Assembly (NCBI GenBank): GCA_938039975.1
Contig: CALHTM010000016.1
Span: forward strand, 1-27,857
Source: an uncultured Candidatus Saccharibacteria bacterium
GTDB lineage: Bacteria; Patescibacteriota; Saccharimonadia; Saccharimonadales; Saccharimonadaceae
Reading direction: 5' to 3'
Length of the DNA: 27,857 bases
Part shown: piece by piece, positions 21,418 to 27,857 of the stretch
Layout: each line of letters begins with the position of its first letter
Position numbering within the stretch: position 1 is the stretch's first letter
Program-made: the position numbers and the translations under genes
Notes under the pieces: generated by a model
Database searches by the model: none
What the model was told of the DNA's origin: nothing
What the model saw: only the letters and a program-made list of their open reading frames with translations

Positions 21418-24132
21418 TTAATCGTCGTCATCGCTGCTACTGTTTGGACTGTAGCTGGCGCTACTAGTCGCCGTATAGTAGCCAGTGTCGGTAATTTTGG
21501 CGGTTAGCGTGCCGCTACTGGCTGCTGATAAGTTGCCTTTGTGAATATTCCAGATGCCGCTGCTATCGACTTGCTTGCTGGCGACAACGGTACTGCCAGA
21601 TAATAATTCGATGTTTTGCAGTTTGTAACGGCCGCTAGTATAGACGATGGATACGCCGCCGCTAGTCACTGTTAGCGTAACGTTTGGCTTCGGATCGTCG
21701 CACTTGTGTGCATCGTCGTCTTTCTCGGCGTCGTAGCTAGAGTCGTTAGGCGTGACTATCTCTTTTCTGGTGATTGGATCAGCCATTTTCATGACATCGA
21801 TTTCAATCTTGGCAGCTTCGGGCGTACAGGACGTAGCTTTCTTTTTCGAGACGCGGTCGAAAGTCATCTTGGCATTAGTAGCAGCGCTGGCCTTGTTGTA
21901 ATATGACGGATAAATCTCGCCCTTGATTGTCTGGATGCCGCTCGGCGCAGTATACCAGTCGCTTAATTTTAGTTTACCTTGGTCGGCATACATCTTGGAG
22001 ATATCGGCCATCGTACGGTCGAAGAACATAGCTGGAATTAGTGAGTTGCCATTACGTAGCGGCGAGGTGTCGGAATTGCCTAGCCACACCGCCATCGATA
22101 GGTTCGGCGTGTAGCCAGCAGCCCAGATATCTTTAGCGCTAACCTTGCCATTAATCTCGCTGTTGCTGGTACCAGTCTTGACAGCTGCCTTGACACCGGC
22201 GCGGCCGAGGTTGACTAGGTAGTCGCGGCCCGCCAATCCAGCGCGAGCCTTGCCGTCGCCAAGGATGTCGCTAACGATGTAAGCTGCTTGCTGGTCGATG
22301 ACTTGCTTGCTAGATTCTTTGTATTGTTTGAGCGTTTGGCCGTTACTGTTGGCAACCTTCAGGATAGTCGTCTGCGGTTTGTAAGTGCCCATTCGTCCTA
22401 GTGTCGCGAAAGCGTTAACGTGGTCAACCAAGCGCGTGCCGCAGCCGCCGATAGCGCTCGATAGGCCAGCTTGCGCGTCGGCGCCTTGCGTGCAGTACTG
22501 CAAATCACCGGCGGAGCGGATTAGCGACCAGGTACTACCGCTGTTGTTCTTCTCGTTGATGGCCATAGCTTTGATGGCTGGAATATTGCGGGAGCGAGCT
22601 AGTGCCTGGCGCAATGTGATATTGCCTTGGAATTTGTTGTCGGCGTTGTTCGGACTATAATTGCCCGGGAAAGTTGTCTTGGAATCGGCTAGAATCGAGC
22701 CGCTGCCGTAATTGGCGTTATTGCCGCCTTGGTTGCTAAATAAGCGGGCGTAAACAAGCGGCTTAATCGACGAACCCGGCTGAATGAAAGCGGTGGCTGC
22801 ATTGTCCTGCCCGAAGCCAGCGTAATTAAAGTCGCGGCTGCCGACTAGGGCAATAAGCTGGCCAGTCTTGGTATCCTCAATAGCTGCTGCACCGTTTGAG
22901 AAGCCAGCAAATTGCGAACAGTTGCGATAACCGCAGTTGCCATCGGTAATCTCGCCGTTAAATAATTTGGCTATATTGGTTTCTAGGGTTGTTTGCGCGT
23001 CGAGGTCGAGTGTTGTCTTGACTAATAAACCGCCTTCGCCGACGATAGTCTTGCCGAGCTCCTCCTCTAGCTGTTTCTTGACCATCTGCACAAAGTGCGG
23101 CGCCTTGACGTTGGCGTATTGGTCGGCCAGCGGTTTGATGGTATCCATAATGTCGACTTTTTTGGCTGCCGCTGCCTCTTGTTTGGATATGTAATTCATC
23201 GACACCATGTCGTCGAGTACTTTATGCTGGCGTTCGACAAGCGCTTTGCGGCCATAGGTATTGTACGGATTGTAAAGCGACGGGTTGTTCGGGATAGCGG
23301 CTAGTAGCGAGCATTCTGGCAAGGTTAAATCTTTGGATGATTTGCCGAAATAAGTTTGCGCGGCCGATTCGACGCCGTTGCGCCGGCCGCCGTACGGCGA
23401 TTCATTGAGGTACAAACCGAGGATTTGGTCTTTGCTGTACATTCGTTCGACCTCGATGGCTAGAATCATCTCTTTGATTTTGCGCGGAATACCCGACAAG
23501 CCCCGTTGCATAGCTTCGTCCTTAGTAAAGAACACTTTCTTGACTAGCTGCTGCGTTAGCGTCGAGCCGCCCTGCACGGCGTTGCCCTGCGAGTTGCTGA
23601 TAAAGGCGCGAACAATGCCGCTAGCGCTGATGCCGCTGTGCTTATAAAAATCTTTGTCCTCGATAGCTATAGTAGCCTTGCCCATGCATGGCGCGATGGT
23701 TTTGGCGTCGACCACTAACGTATAATCGCCAGTGCCTTTGTCTTCCCAAAGCAGCTTGTCGTTGCGGTCGTAGTATTTGGTAACTGTCGTTTTGACGCGC
23801 TGCGCCAATGTGTCGGGGTTGATTTTGTCGAGATCTTTGCGGAAATAGGCGAATAGCGAAGCTATGCCGATGACGATTAGCAGCAAAGCAATGCCGACAA
23901 CTTTCAGCGCCATTATCGCGCCATCGCGGCTAAACCAGTATTTGGCCAGGCGTTTCGGATGCAAGCGGTAGAGCAGCCGCTTGACCGGATGTTTCGGCAA
24001 AGTTGCCAGATATTCGGCTTTTTTACGCGCTCGCGCGTCTTTCTTGACTCGACGTTTATTGGCTAGATTAGCATAAGCGCTGACGCCGCCAGCTACTTTT
24101 CGTTTCTTGTTTCCCACTTTCACTCTTCCCAT
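21418..24132 (-). CDS. Class A penicillin-binding protein (PBP1A-type)
   Basis: Bifunctional peptidoglycan synthase, 904 aa. A long basic cytoplasmic N-terminus (about 1-70) precedes one membrane helix (about 72-96). The GT51 glycosyltransferase domain has AIEDKDFYKHSG with the catalytic Glu, GGSTLTQQLVKK and RKIKEMILAIEVER. The transpeptidase domain has SSIK (in IQPGSSIKPLVY), SRN (in LARSRNIPAI) and KTGTS (in AVKTGTSNSE). A Ser/Thr-rich C-terminal extension with an Ig-like look ends in NSSSDDDD, which may face the exterior. The start at 24132 was chosen because a TATAAT (24149-24154, minus) lies just 16 nt before it; earlier in-frame ATGs overlap or precede the promoter. Confidence 0.96.
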   Translation of the reverse strand: MGRVKVGNKKRKVAGGVSAYANLANKRRVKKDARARKKAEYLATLPKHPVKRLLYRLHPKRLAKYWFSRDGAIMALKVVGIALLLIVIGIASLFAYFRKDLDKINPDTLAQRVKTTVTKYYDRNDKLLWEDKGTGDYTLVVDAKTIAPCMGKATIAIEDKDFYKHSGISASGIVRAFISNSQGNAVQGGSTLTQQLVKKVFFTKDEAMQRGLSGIPRKIKEMILAIEVERMYSKDQILGLYLNESPYGGRRNGVESAAQTYFGKSSKDLTLPECSLLAAIPNNPSLYNPYNTYGRKALVERQHKVLDDMVSMNYISKQEAAAAKKVDIMDTIKPLADQYANVKAPHFVQMVKKQLEEELGKTIVGEGGLLVKTTLDLDAQTTLETNIAKLFNGEITDGNCGYRNCSQFAGFSNGAAAIEDTKTGQLIALVGSRDFNYAGFGQDNAATAFIQPGSSIKPLVYARLFSNQGGNNANYGSGSILADSKTTFPGNYSPNNADNKFQGNITLRQALARSRNIPAIKAMAINEKNNSGSTWSLIRSAGDLQYCTQGADAQAGLSSAIGGCGTRLVDHVNAFATLGRMGTYKPQTTILKVANSNGQTLKQYKESSKQVIDQQAAYIVSDILGDGKARAGLAGRDYLVNLGRAGVKAAVKTGTSNSEINGKVSAKDIWAAGYTPNLSMAVWLGNSDTSPLRNGNSLIPAMFFDRTMADISKMYADQGKLKLSDWYTAPSGIQTIKGEIYPSYYNKASAATNAKMTFDRVSKKKATSCTPEAAKIEIDVMKMADPITRKEIVTPNDSSYDAEKDDDAHKCDDPKPNVTLTVTSGGVSIVYTSGRYKLQNIELLSGSTVVASKQVDSSGIWNIHKGNLSAASSGTLTAKITDTGYYTATSSASYSPNSSSDDDD

Positions 24133-24148
24133 AAGCAATATTTCCACC

Positions 24149-24154
24149 ATTATA
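24149..24154 (-). promoter_or_regulatory. -10 box of the PBP gene
   Basis: Minus-strand TGC-TATAAT, extended -10. The predicted leader is only about 9 nt and lacks an SD, so initiation is near-leaderless. Confidence 0.55.
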
Positions 24155-24184
24155 GCACTGTTCGCATCACGACGGCTAGTGCTT

Positions 24185-24213
24185 TTGCTGATAATTTGCA
24201 AATATGTTACTAT
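24185..24213 (+). promoter_or_regulatory. tyrS promoter
   Basis: TTGCTG (24185-24190), 17-nt spacer, TACTAT (24208-24213). The leader carries AAGAAAGG before the ATG. The promoter is divergent from that of the PBP gene. Confidence 0.55.
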
Positions 24214-24241
24214 CTCACTATTAAATAAAGAAAGGTTTCAG

Positions 24242-25453
24242 ATGACGCTAGCAGAAGAACTAACGTGGCGCGGACTCATCAACCAGACGACGTTCGCTGA
24301 TGTCAAAGATATAAACGAGCCGCGAACGTTCTATTTTGGCGTTGACCCTAGTGCGCCGAGCATGACTATCGGCAACTTGGCGGCGATGATGCTGTGCCGG
24401 CATTTTATCGACCACGGCTACAAGCCGCTGCTGCTAGTTGGCGGCGCCACCGGTATGATCGGCGATCCAGACGGTAAAAAGCAAGAGCGCGACCTGCGCA
24501 ATGCTGAAACAGTGGCGCGCAATGTTGAAAGTCTGGCGGCGCAATTCCGCCAAGTTTTCCGCGGCCAGGATTTTGAAATTGTTGATAATGCCGACTGGTT
24601 CTCGCAGATTAATTACATTGATTTCTTGCACAAAATCGGCAAACATATCAGTATGACGCAGCTGCTCGACCGCGAATTCGTGCAGCAGCGTATCGGCGAG
24701 GGCGGCGCTGGTATCAGCTACGGCGAATTTAGCTACGGGCTGATTCAAGGGTATGACTTTTTACACTTGTACCGCGAAAAAGGCGCCACTTTGCAGCTAG
24801 CTGGCGCTGACCAGTGGGGCAATAGCGTCATCGGCGTATCACTAATTCGCAAGCTCGAAAGCAGCGAAGCGCACGTGCTGACCGCGCCGCTAGTTATCAA
24901 CAAGCAAACTGGCGTCAAGTTCGGCAAATCCGAGGGCGGCGCCATTTGGCTTGACCCAGAAATGACTAGCCCGTACAAATTTTACCAGTTTTGGCTTAAC
25001 TGCGACGATGAAACTAGCGAAGATCTGATCAAAATCTACACGCTGCTCGACCGCGAAACCGTCGAAGCGCTGATCGACAATCACCGGGCCAATCCAGGCG
25101 AGCGCGCCTTGCAAAAAACCTTAGCGCGCGAAGTTACTGACTTGGTGCACGGCCGCCAGCGCCGCGAAAGCGTCGAGCGGGTAACGGCTGCGTTGTTTGG
25201 CGGCGGCGATATTGCGTCGCTTAACAGCGACGATTTGAACGCTTTGGCTAACGAAATCCCGACGGTTGATCTCGAGACGACGGTCGTGGCAGCGCTGGTC
25301 GCTGCTGGCTTGTGCGCTAGCAACGGCGAAGCGCGCCGGCTGATTCACAATAACGCGATTAGCGTCAACGGCGCGAAGATTGCCGGCGACATGCCGCTGA
25401 CCGAGACTAGCTTAATCAAAAAGGGCAAGAATGACTTCTTGCTGGTGAAATAA
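24242..25453 (+). CDS. tyrS: Tyrosyl-tRNA synthetase
   Basis: Charges tRNA-Tyr. The 403-aa protein shows the class I Rossmann core: FGVDPSAPSMTIGNLAAM carries TIGN in place of the HIGH motif, YGEFSYGLIQGYDFLHL and LAGADQWGNSVIG form the tyrosine pocket, and VKFGKSEGG is the KMSKS variant typical of the family. A C-terminal S4 RNA-binding domain is present (about 335-400: LCASNGEARRLIHNNAISVNG). ATG 24242 follows AAGAAAGG; the longer open frame upstream lacks family similarity. The phosphomannomutase gene follows 18 bp downstream and is probably cotranscribed. Confidence 0.97.
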   Translation: MTLAEELTWRGLINQTTFADVKDINEPRTFYFGVDPSAPSMTIGNLAAMMLCRHFIDHGYKPLLLVGGATGMIGDPDGKKQERDLRNAETVARNVESLAAQFRQVFRGQDFEIVDNADWFSQINYIDFLHKIGKHISMTQLLDREFVQQRIGEGGAGISYGEFSYGLIQGYDFLHLYREKGATLQLAGADQWGNSVIGVSLIRKLESSEAHVLTAPLVINKQTGVKFGKSEGGAIWLDPEMTSPYKFYQFWLNCDDETSEDLIKIYTLLDRETVEALIDNHRANPGERALQKTLAREVTDLVHGRQRRESVERVTAALFGGGDIASLNSDDLNALANEIPTVDLETTVVAALVAAGLCASNGEARRLIHNNAISVNGAKIAGDMPLTETSLIKKGKNDFLLVK

Positions 25454-25471
25454 TTGGAATAGGAGGAAATC

Positions 25472-26230
25472 ATGAAGAAAATTATCGGTTTTGACTTGGA
25501 CGACACGCTGGCGGTTAGTAAATCGGCGATTTCGCCGCGCATGGCGGGCTTGCTCGCTAAATTGCTGGAAAATTATCAAGTTTGCGTCATTTCCGGCGGC
25601 AAATTCGAGCAGTTCGAGAAGCAAGTGATCGACAAGATGAACGTTTCGCCGGAATTGCTGGCGCGCTTCCATATGATGCCGACGTGCGGCACGCGTTATT
25701 ATACTTTTGACATTAATGCCGGCGAGTGGCAAACGCACTATAAAGAAGATTTCACCGACGAACAAAAGCAAAAAATCACCCAAGTCTTGGAAGAATCGGC
25801 GCGCAAATTTGATTTGTGGGAAGCAAATCCCGACGGCGAAATTATCGAGGATCGTTTGAGCCAGGTGACTTATTCGGCGCTAGGCCAGCAAGCCTCGCCC
25901 GAGAAAAAATACGCTTGGGCGGAAGCCAACAAAGCCGTCCGCAAGCAAATGCGCGACGACGTTGCTGCAAAATTGCCGGAGTTCGAAGTGCGCCTGGGCG
26001 GCACCACCAGCGTCGACATCACCAAAATCGGCGTCGATAAAGCCTACGGCATGAAAAAGTTGATGGAAGCCACCGGTGTGAGCAAAGAGGAAATTTTGTT
26101 CTTTGGCGACAAAATAGAAGAAGGCGGCAACGACTTCCCAGTCAAAAATCTCGGCATCGACTGCATCGCAGTGGAGCGCTGGCAGGATACGGCTTACGCG
26201 CTAGAGGGTATCATCGCCGTGACCGAGTAG
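25472..26230 (+). CDS. HAD-superfamily phosphomannomutase (eukaryotic PMM type)
   Basis: Predicted to interconvert mannose-6-phosphate and mannose-1-phosphate for GDP-mannose and glycan synthesis. The 252-aa protein has the HAD motif FDLDDT (nucleophile D8, acid/base D10), VISGGKFEQFEKQV, a cap domain in the middle, and SVDITKIGVDKAYGMKKL followed by LFFGDKIEEGGNDFPV, the signature of PMM1/PMM2-like enzymes. Most bacteria use the unrelated alpha-phosphohexomutase ManB, so this type is notable, though HAD-type homologues occur in several Patescibacteria. AGGAGG precedes ATG 25472. It lies 18 bp behind tyrS and ends in a strong terminator. A sugar-phosphate phosphatase of the HAD-IIB group is the alternative. 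Confidence 0.85.
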   Translation: MKKIIGFDLDDTLAVSKSAISPRMAGLLAKLLENYQVCVISGGKFEQFEKQVIDKMNVSPELLARFHMMPTCGTRYYTFDINAGEWQTHYKEDFTDEQKQKITQVLEESARKFDLWEANPDGEIIEDRLSQVTYSALGQQASPEKKYAWAEANKAVRKQMRDDVAAKLPEFEVRLGGTTSVDITKIGVDKAYGMKKLMEATGVSKEEILFFGDKIEEGGNDFPVKNLGIDCIAVERWQDTAYALEGIIAVTE

Positions 26231-26255
26231 ATTTTCGAGCAAAATTCAAGCCAAC

Positions 26256-26287
26256 AAAACACCCGGCTAGCTAACCGGGTGTTTTTG
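26256..26287 (+). terminator. Intrinsic terminator of the tyrS-phosphomannomutase unit
   Basis: An 11-bp stem (AAAACACCCGG/CCGGGTGTTTT) with an 8-nt loop and trailing Ts. Confidence 0.9.
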
Positions 26288-26309
26288 ATAAAATCAATCA
26301 AGGGAAAGT

Positions 26310-26364
26310 GATAAGCGAGGCGGGCCGCCCCGGCGCGAGAAATTGGGGAAAATCTCGCGCCGGG
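26310..26364 (-). ncRNA. Structured 3' region of cassette E
   Basis: CCCGGCGCGAGA (26329-26340) pairs perfectly over 12 bp with 26353-26364 around a 12-nt loop. Beyond it, GATAAGCGAGGC (26310-26321) is the exact reverse complement of a leader segment at 26756-26767, which could join the two ends of the E transcript. Confidence 0.65.
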
Positions 26365-26381
26365 ACACCGACTACAGCGGG

Positions 26382-26651
26382 TCAGTCTCGGAGAATCAAC
26401 CCGCTGTAAGTGTAGATGTTGACGAAACGAGGCATGCGCCCCTCGAGCTTACGCTCGAGGTCATCGAACGCAAGCTCAGCCATGGTGTCAAGGAAGACCG
26501 GATCCCTCCGGTCTCGCTCGTCAAGCTCAAGCTCAACAAAAATGCTGAGCTTAGTGAACTCGACAATTACGGTTCTACCCGGGTTGTCCGCCGCAAGGCG
26601 GACACCCCGCCTGAGAAGATCCATGACATCTTCCCTATTCATTCGTTGCAT
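26382..26651 (-). CDS. Small soluble protein E (89 aa)
   Basis: Unrecognised and, unlike B, C, D and F, without membrane segments. It begins MQRMNREDVMDLLRRGVRL, continues with a probable beta hairpin (RTVIVEFTKLSIFVELEL), then an acidic/basic helix (FLDTMAELAFDDLERKLEG) and a short C-terminal strand (FVNIYTYSGLIL). The start at 26651 is set by GGAGG in a hairpin loop 5 nt upstream; an upstream in-frame ATG at 26702 lacks an SD and would lie inside the structured leader. It has the same promoter, transcript start and start hairpin design as C and F. A compact alpha/beta fold next to membrane-protein cassettes could be a regulator or antitoxin-like partner, which is speculation. Confidence 0.55.
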   Translation of the reverse strand: MQRMNREDVMDLLRRGVRLAADNPGRTVIVEFTKLSIFVELELDERDRRDPVFLDTMAELAFDDLERKLEGRMPRFVNIYTYSGLILRD

Positions 26652-26669
26652 CGTTCCTCCTAGAACGAT
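26650..26669 (-). promoter_or_regulatory. Start-site hairpin of ORF E
   Basis: Minus-strand RNA: stem AUCGUUC/GAACGAU (7 bp) with loop UAGGAG. The SD is in the loop and the first two bases of the AUG are in the stem. Confidence 0.75.
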
Positions 26670-26755
26670 CTTTCTCGCAACGTGGGTGGTCATCTGTGCC
26701 ACCGAGCGAGACGCTTGCTCGCGATTAAATCTCGAACACGCATCTCGCCCGGTGG

Positions 26756-26816
26756 GCCTCGCTTATCAAAAAACTCTTTTGGACAAGGATTTGCTCGACT
26801 TGTCAACAAAAGCTGA
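26756..26816 (-). promoter_or_regulatory. 5' leader of cassette E
   Basis: Right after the transcript start, CTTTTG plus GACAAG pairs with CTTGTC plus CAAAAG, a hairpin of about 12 bp. Then GATAAGCGAGGC (complementary to the 3' end) and a CCACCG/CGGTGG arm follow. Confidence 0.6.
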
Positions 26817-26820
26817 TATA

Positions 26821-26869
26821 AATATATCATACTGGAACAGGAATGTCAACAATTTTTCGCAATTTCCCG
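26821..26869 (-). promoter_or_regulatory. Promoter and upstream box of cassette E
   Basis: Minus strand: TTGACA (26844-26849), 17-nt spacer, TATATT (26821-26826), with AGCTTTT shortly downstream. Upstream lies a box (26853-26869) that recurs at cassette F: CGGGAAATTGCGAAAAA. Confidence 0.8.
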
Positions 26870-26926
26870 CAAAATCTATAAAATTTCAAAGTAAAAATAA
26901 ATAACTTAACAAAAAATCTCACCAAA

Positions 26927-27042
26927 GAAAATAGCCCGCCGAAATTGGCTCAAACCGGAATTGGGTTTTGTATATCAACCCGGGAAACACTTAATGATTA
27001 AGTATCTCAACCAGTGTTGAACCAATTCGGCGAGCTATTTTC
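26927..27042 (-). ncRNA. Conserved 3' structured module of cassette F (copy 2)
   Basis: About 116 bp, differing from 7674-7786 by two short insertions and two substitutions. Same outer stem of about 24 bp and inner ACACTTAAT hairpin. It starts about 12 nt after the ORF F stop on the minus strand. The AT-rich gap 26870-26926 between this and cassette E shows nothing recognisable. Confidence 0.75.
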
Positions 27043-27053
27043 TGGCGGGCTTG

Positions 27054-27317
27054 TTAGCCCTTTCGGCGCTCCTCTTCCAGGGCGGCTCTGGCGGCCTTGT
27101 CGGCCCGAACCGCCGTCTCGGCGGCCAGACAGGCGGCTATGAAATTGCCGCCTGTCGCTTTGGAAGTCGTCTGGAAGACGCTCTCCCAAATGTAATCGGA
27201 CCTGGTCTTAGACCGGGAGGCTCGCGCCTCCCGGTCGCTCTCCCGGGCCTGAACGGCCAGGGAGACGACGAAGGCGACGACGACGAGGACGGCGACGAGG
27301 ACGGTGGCAATGCTCAT
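27054..27317 (-). CDS. Small single-helix membrane protein F (87 aa)
   Basis: Unrecognised. One N-terminal helix (about 3-23, IATVLVAVLVVVAFVVSLAV) is followed by a charged, Arg/Glu/Ala-rich helical tail (QARESDREARASRSKTRSDY, then AAETAVRADKAARAALEEER) ending RRKG. It could be a membrane-tethered coiled coil. The start at 27317 has GGAGG 5-6 nt upstream, in the loop of a hairpin. Its leader and 3' module match cassette C while the protein is unrelated, so the flanks have been kept and the coding part replaced or diverged beyond recognition. It is divergent from recG. Confidence 0.6.
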   Translation of the reverse strand: MSIATVLVAVLVVVAFVVSLAVQARESDREARASRSKTRSDYIWESVFQTTSKATGGNFIAACLAAETAVRADKAARAALEEERRKG

Positions 27318-27336
27318 GATTCCCTCCTAAGGAATC
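27318..27336 (-). promoter_or_regulatory. Start-site hairpin of ORF F
   Basis: Minus-strand RNA: stem GAUUCC/GGAAUC with loop UUAGGAG. The AUG follows the stem directly. Confidence 0.7.
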
Positions 27337-27338
27337 TT

Positions 27339-27399
27339 TTTTCGCTCAGGCAAAAAGGGCAACCTTCCGCCCTTTTATTTGATTAACCTTGAGCGAAAA
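27339..27399 (-). promoter_or_regulatory. Leader double hairpin of cassette F
   Basis: Outer stem TTTTCGCTCA/TGAGCGAAAA (27339-27348 with 27390-27399) and inner AAAAGGGC/GCCCTTTT (27353-27360 with 27369-27376), with the same GGAAGGUU loop as cassette C. The stem lengths differ from C with compensating changes. Confidence 0.75.
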
Positions 27400-27408
27400 G
27401 CTAGTATT

Positions 27409-27458
27409 AATATAGCATATAGTAGTAAAATTGTCAATACTTTTTCGCAATTTTCCCG
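27409..27458 (-). promoter_or_regulatory. Promoter and upstream box of cassette F
   Basis: Minus strand: TTGACA (27432-27437), 17-nt spacer, TATATT (27409-27414), then ATA and AGCTTTT. The box at 27441-27458 matches that of cassette E with one extra A. Confidence 0.8.
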
Positions 27459-27466
27459 AAAACTAG

Positions 27467-27472
27467 TACAAT
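27467..27472 (+). promoter_or_regulatory. -10 box of recG, leaderless type
   Basis: TACAAT ends 6 nt before ATG 27479. No SD is present. It is divergent from the cassette F promoter. Confidence 0.55.
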
Positions 27473-27478
27473 AAACTT

Positions 27479-27857
27479 ATGAATCTCGCGACCAGCCTCG
27501 ACCAAATCAAGGGTGTCGGCCCCAAAACTGCAGCCGAGCTGCGGCGGGCGGGGCTCGAAACGGTTAGCGACATTTTGCTGTTTTTACCGCGCAAGCACGA
27601 GGATTTCACCAACGTGACGCCGATTGCCGAGTTGCAGCCCGGTAAGGTAACAATCCGCGCTCGCTGCCAGCAAATCAGTACTCGGCCAGTCCGCCGCGGA
27701 CTGCGCTTGACGACAGCGGTGCTGACTGACGATACCAGCAAGCTCAACGCTGTTTGGTTCAATCAGCCGTACCGAGTGCAGCAGCTGGTCGGCAGCGATG
27801 AGTGGTTTTATTTCAGCGGCACGTTTGAGTATAACTACGGCCGCTACCAGCTAACCA
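27479..27857 (+). CDS. recG: ATP-dependent DNA helicase RecG, 5' part
   Basis: RecG remodels stalled replication forks and Holliday junctions. The first 126 residues are visible and the gene runs off the window end. They start with the helix-hairpin-helix-like LDQIKGVGPKTAAELRRAG and LLFLPRKHEDFTNVTPI, and continue into the OB-fold wedge domain (KVTIRARCQQISTRPVRRG, LNAVWFNQPYRVQQL, WFYFSGTFEYNYGRYQL), typical of RecG N-termini. The helicase motifs lie outside. The start is ATG 27479, 6 nt after a -10 hexamer. Confidence 0.92.
   Translation, partial: MNLATSLDQIKGVGPKTAAELRRAGLETVSDILLFLPRKHEDFTNVTPIAELQPGKVTIRARCQQISTRPVRRGLRLTTAVLTDDTSKLNAVWFNQPYRVQQLVGSDEWFYFSGTFEYNYGRYQLT

Noticed and set aside
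26343..26904. Plus-strand ORFs of 106 and 162 codons over cassette E
   Set aside because: They run through the promoter, leader and start hairpin of E on the opposite strand and lack SD and promoter.
1..27857. CRISPR array, rRNA or tRNA genes
   Set aside because: No regularly spaced repeats, cas genes, rRNA segments or tRNA signatures were seen on either strand.
1..27857. Recoded UGA (code 25) as in Gracilibacteria/Absconditabacteria
   Set aside because: TGA ends real genes here (for example the HNH gene at 11520-11522 and ORF B), and no conserved domain is interrupted by in-frame TGA.

Overview
The window most likely comes from a Saccharibacteria (TM7)-type member of the Patescibacteria. 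This is inferred from gene content and style: a compact genome of about 50% GC, short intergenic gaps, a malic enzyme, an M1 aminopeptidase, a Clp/RadA/PIN-TRAM cluster and queuosine salvage genes, with TGA used as a normal stop. No 16S rRNA is present to prove it. The first ~2.28 kb is different: AT-rich, with Firmicutes-like coding style and strong Shine-Dalgarno (SD) sites. It reads as the right-hand end of an integrated element (ICE-like) carrying a SHOCT-like small protein and a large serine recombinase.

Layout: 1-2283, foreign element end. 2284-6031, small ORF A, malic enzyme (minus), a putative lipoprotein, a membrane-anchored small protein, rplS. 6046-8200, structured small-ORF cassette B (minus), an RNase HII-YraN fusion gene, cassette C (minus). 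8223-13510, pepN-type aminopeptidase (minus) divergent from a membrane-anchored HNH nuclease, then a YhhQ-type queuosine-precursor transporter convergent with tgt. 13568-14084, cassette D. 14119-21378, nusA, then a CIRCE-controlled clpC / HExxH membrane protein / radA / PIN-TRAM (yacL-like) run. 21418-24132, class A PBP (minus). 24242-26287, tyrS and a PMM-type phosphomannomutase. 26300-27440, cassettes E and F (minus). 27479-end, 5' part of recG.

Two expression styles stand out. At least eight housekeeping genes have a -10 hexamer 6-7 nt before the start codon and therefore look leaderless (malic enzyme, lipoprotein, rnhB-yraN, pepN, HNH, yhhQ, tgt, recG). In contrast, six small unrecognised ORFs (A-F) mostly have strong promoters and elaborate RNA structure on both sides. 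C, E and F share a TTGACA-17-TATATT promoter and the same transcript start block. C and F share nearly identical 5' and 3' structured modules around unrelated proteins. A and D share a 3' hairpin block. In C, D, E and F the SD lies in a hairpin loop with the AUG in or touching the stem, and the stem sequences covary. I regard this family of structured-UTR cassettes with variable ORFs as the best candidate for an undescribed system here.

Functional links: ClpC (HrcA/CIRCE regulated), RadA and the PIN-TRAM protein keep the clpC-radA-yacL order known from Gram-positive bacteria, but disA, ctsR and mcsAB are absent from the interval and an HExxH protein sits between clpC and radA. YhhQ and Tgt form a salvage route for queuosine precursors. 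The HNH nuclease, M1 peptidase and malic enzyme would suit a host-dependent scavenging lifestyle, which is inference.
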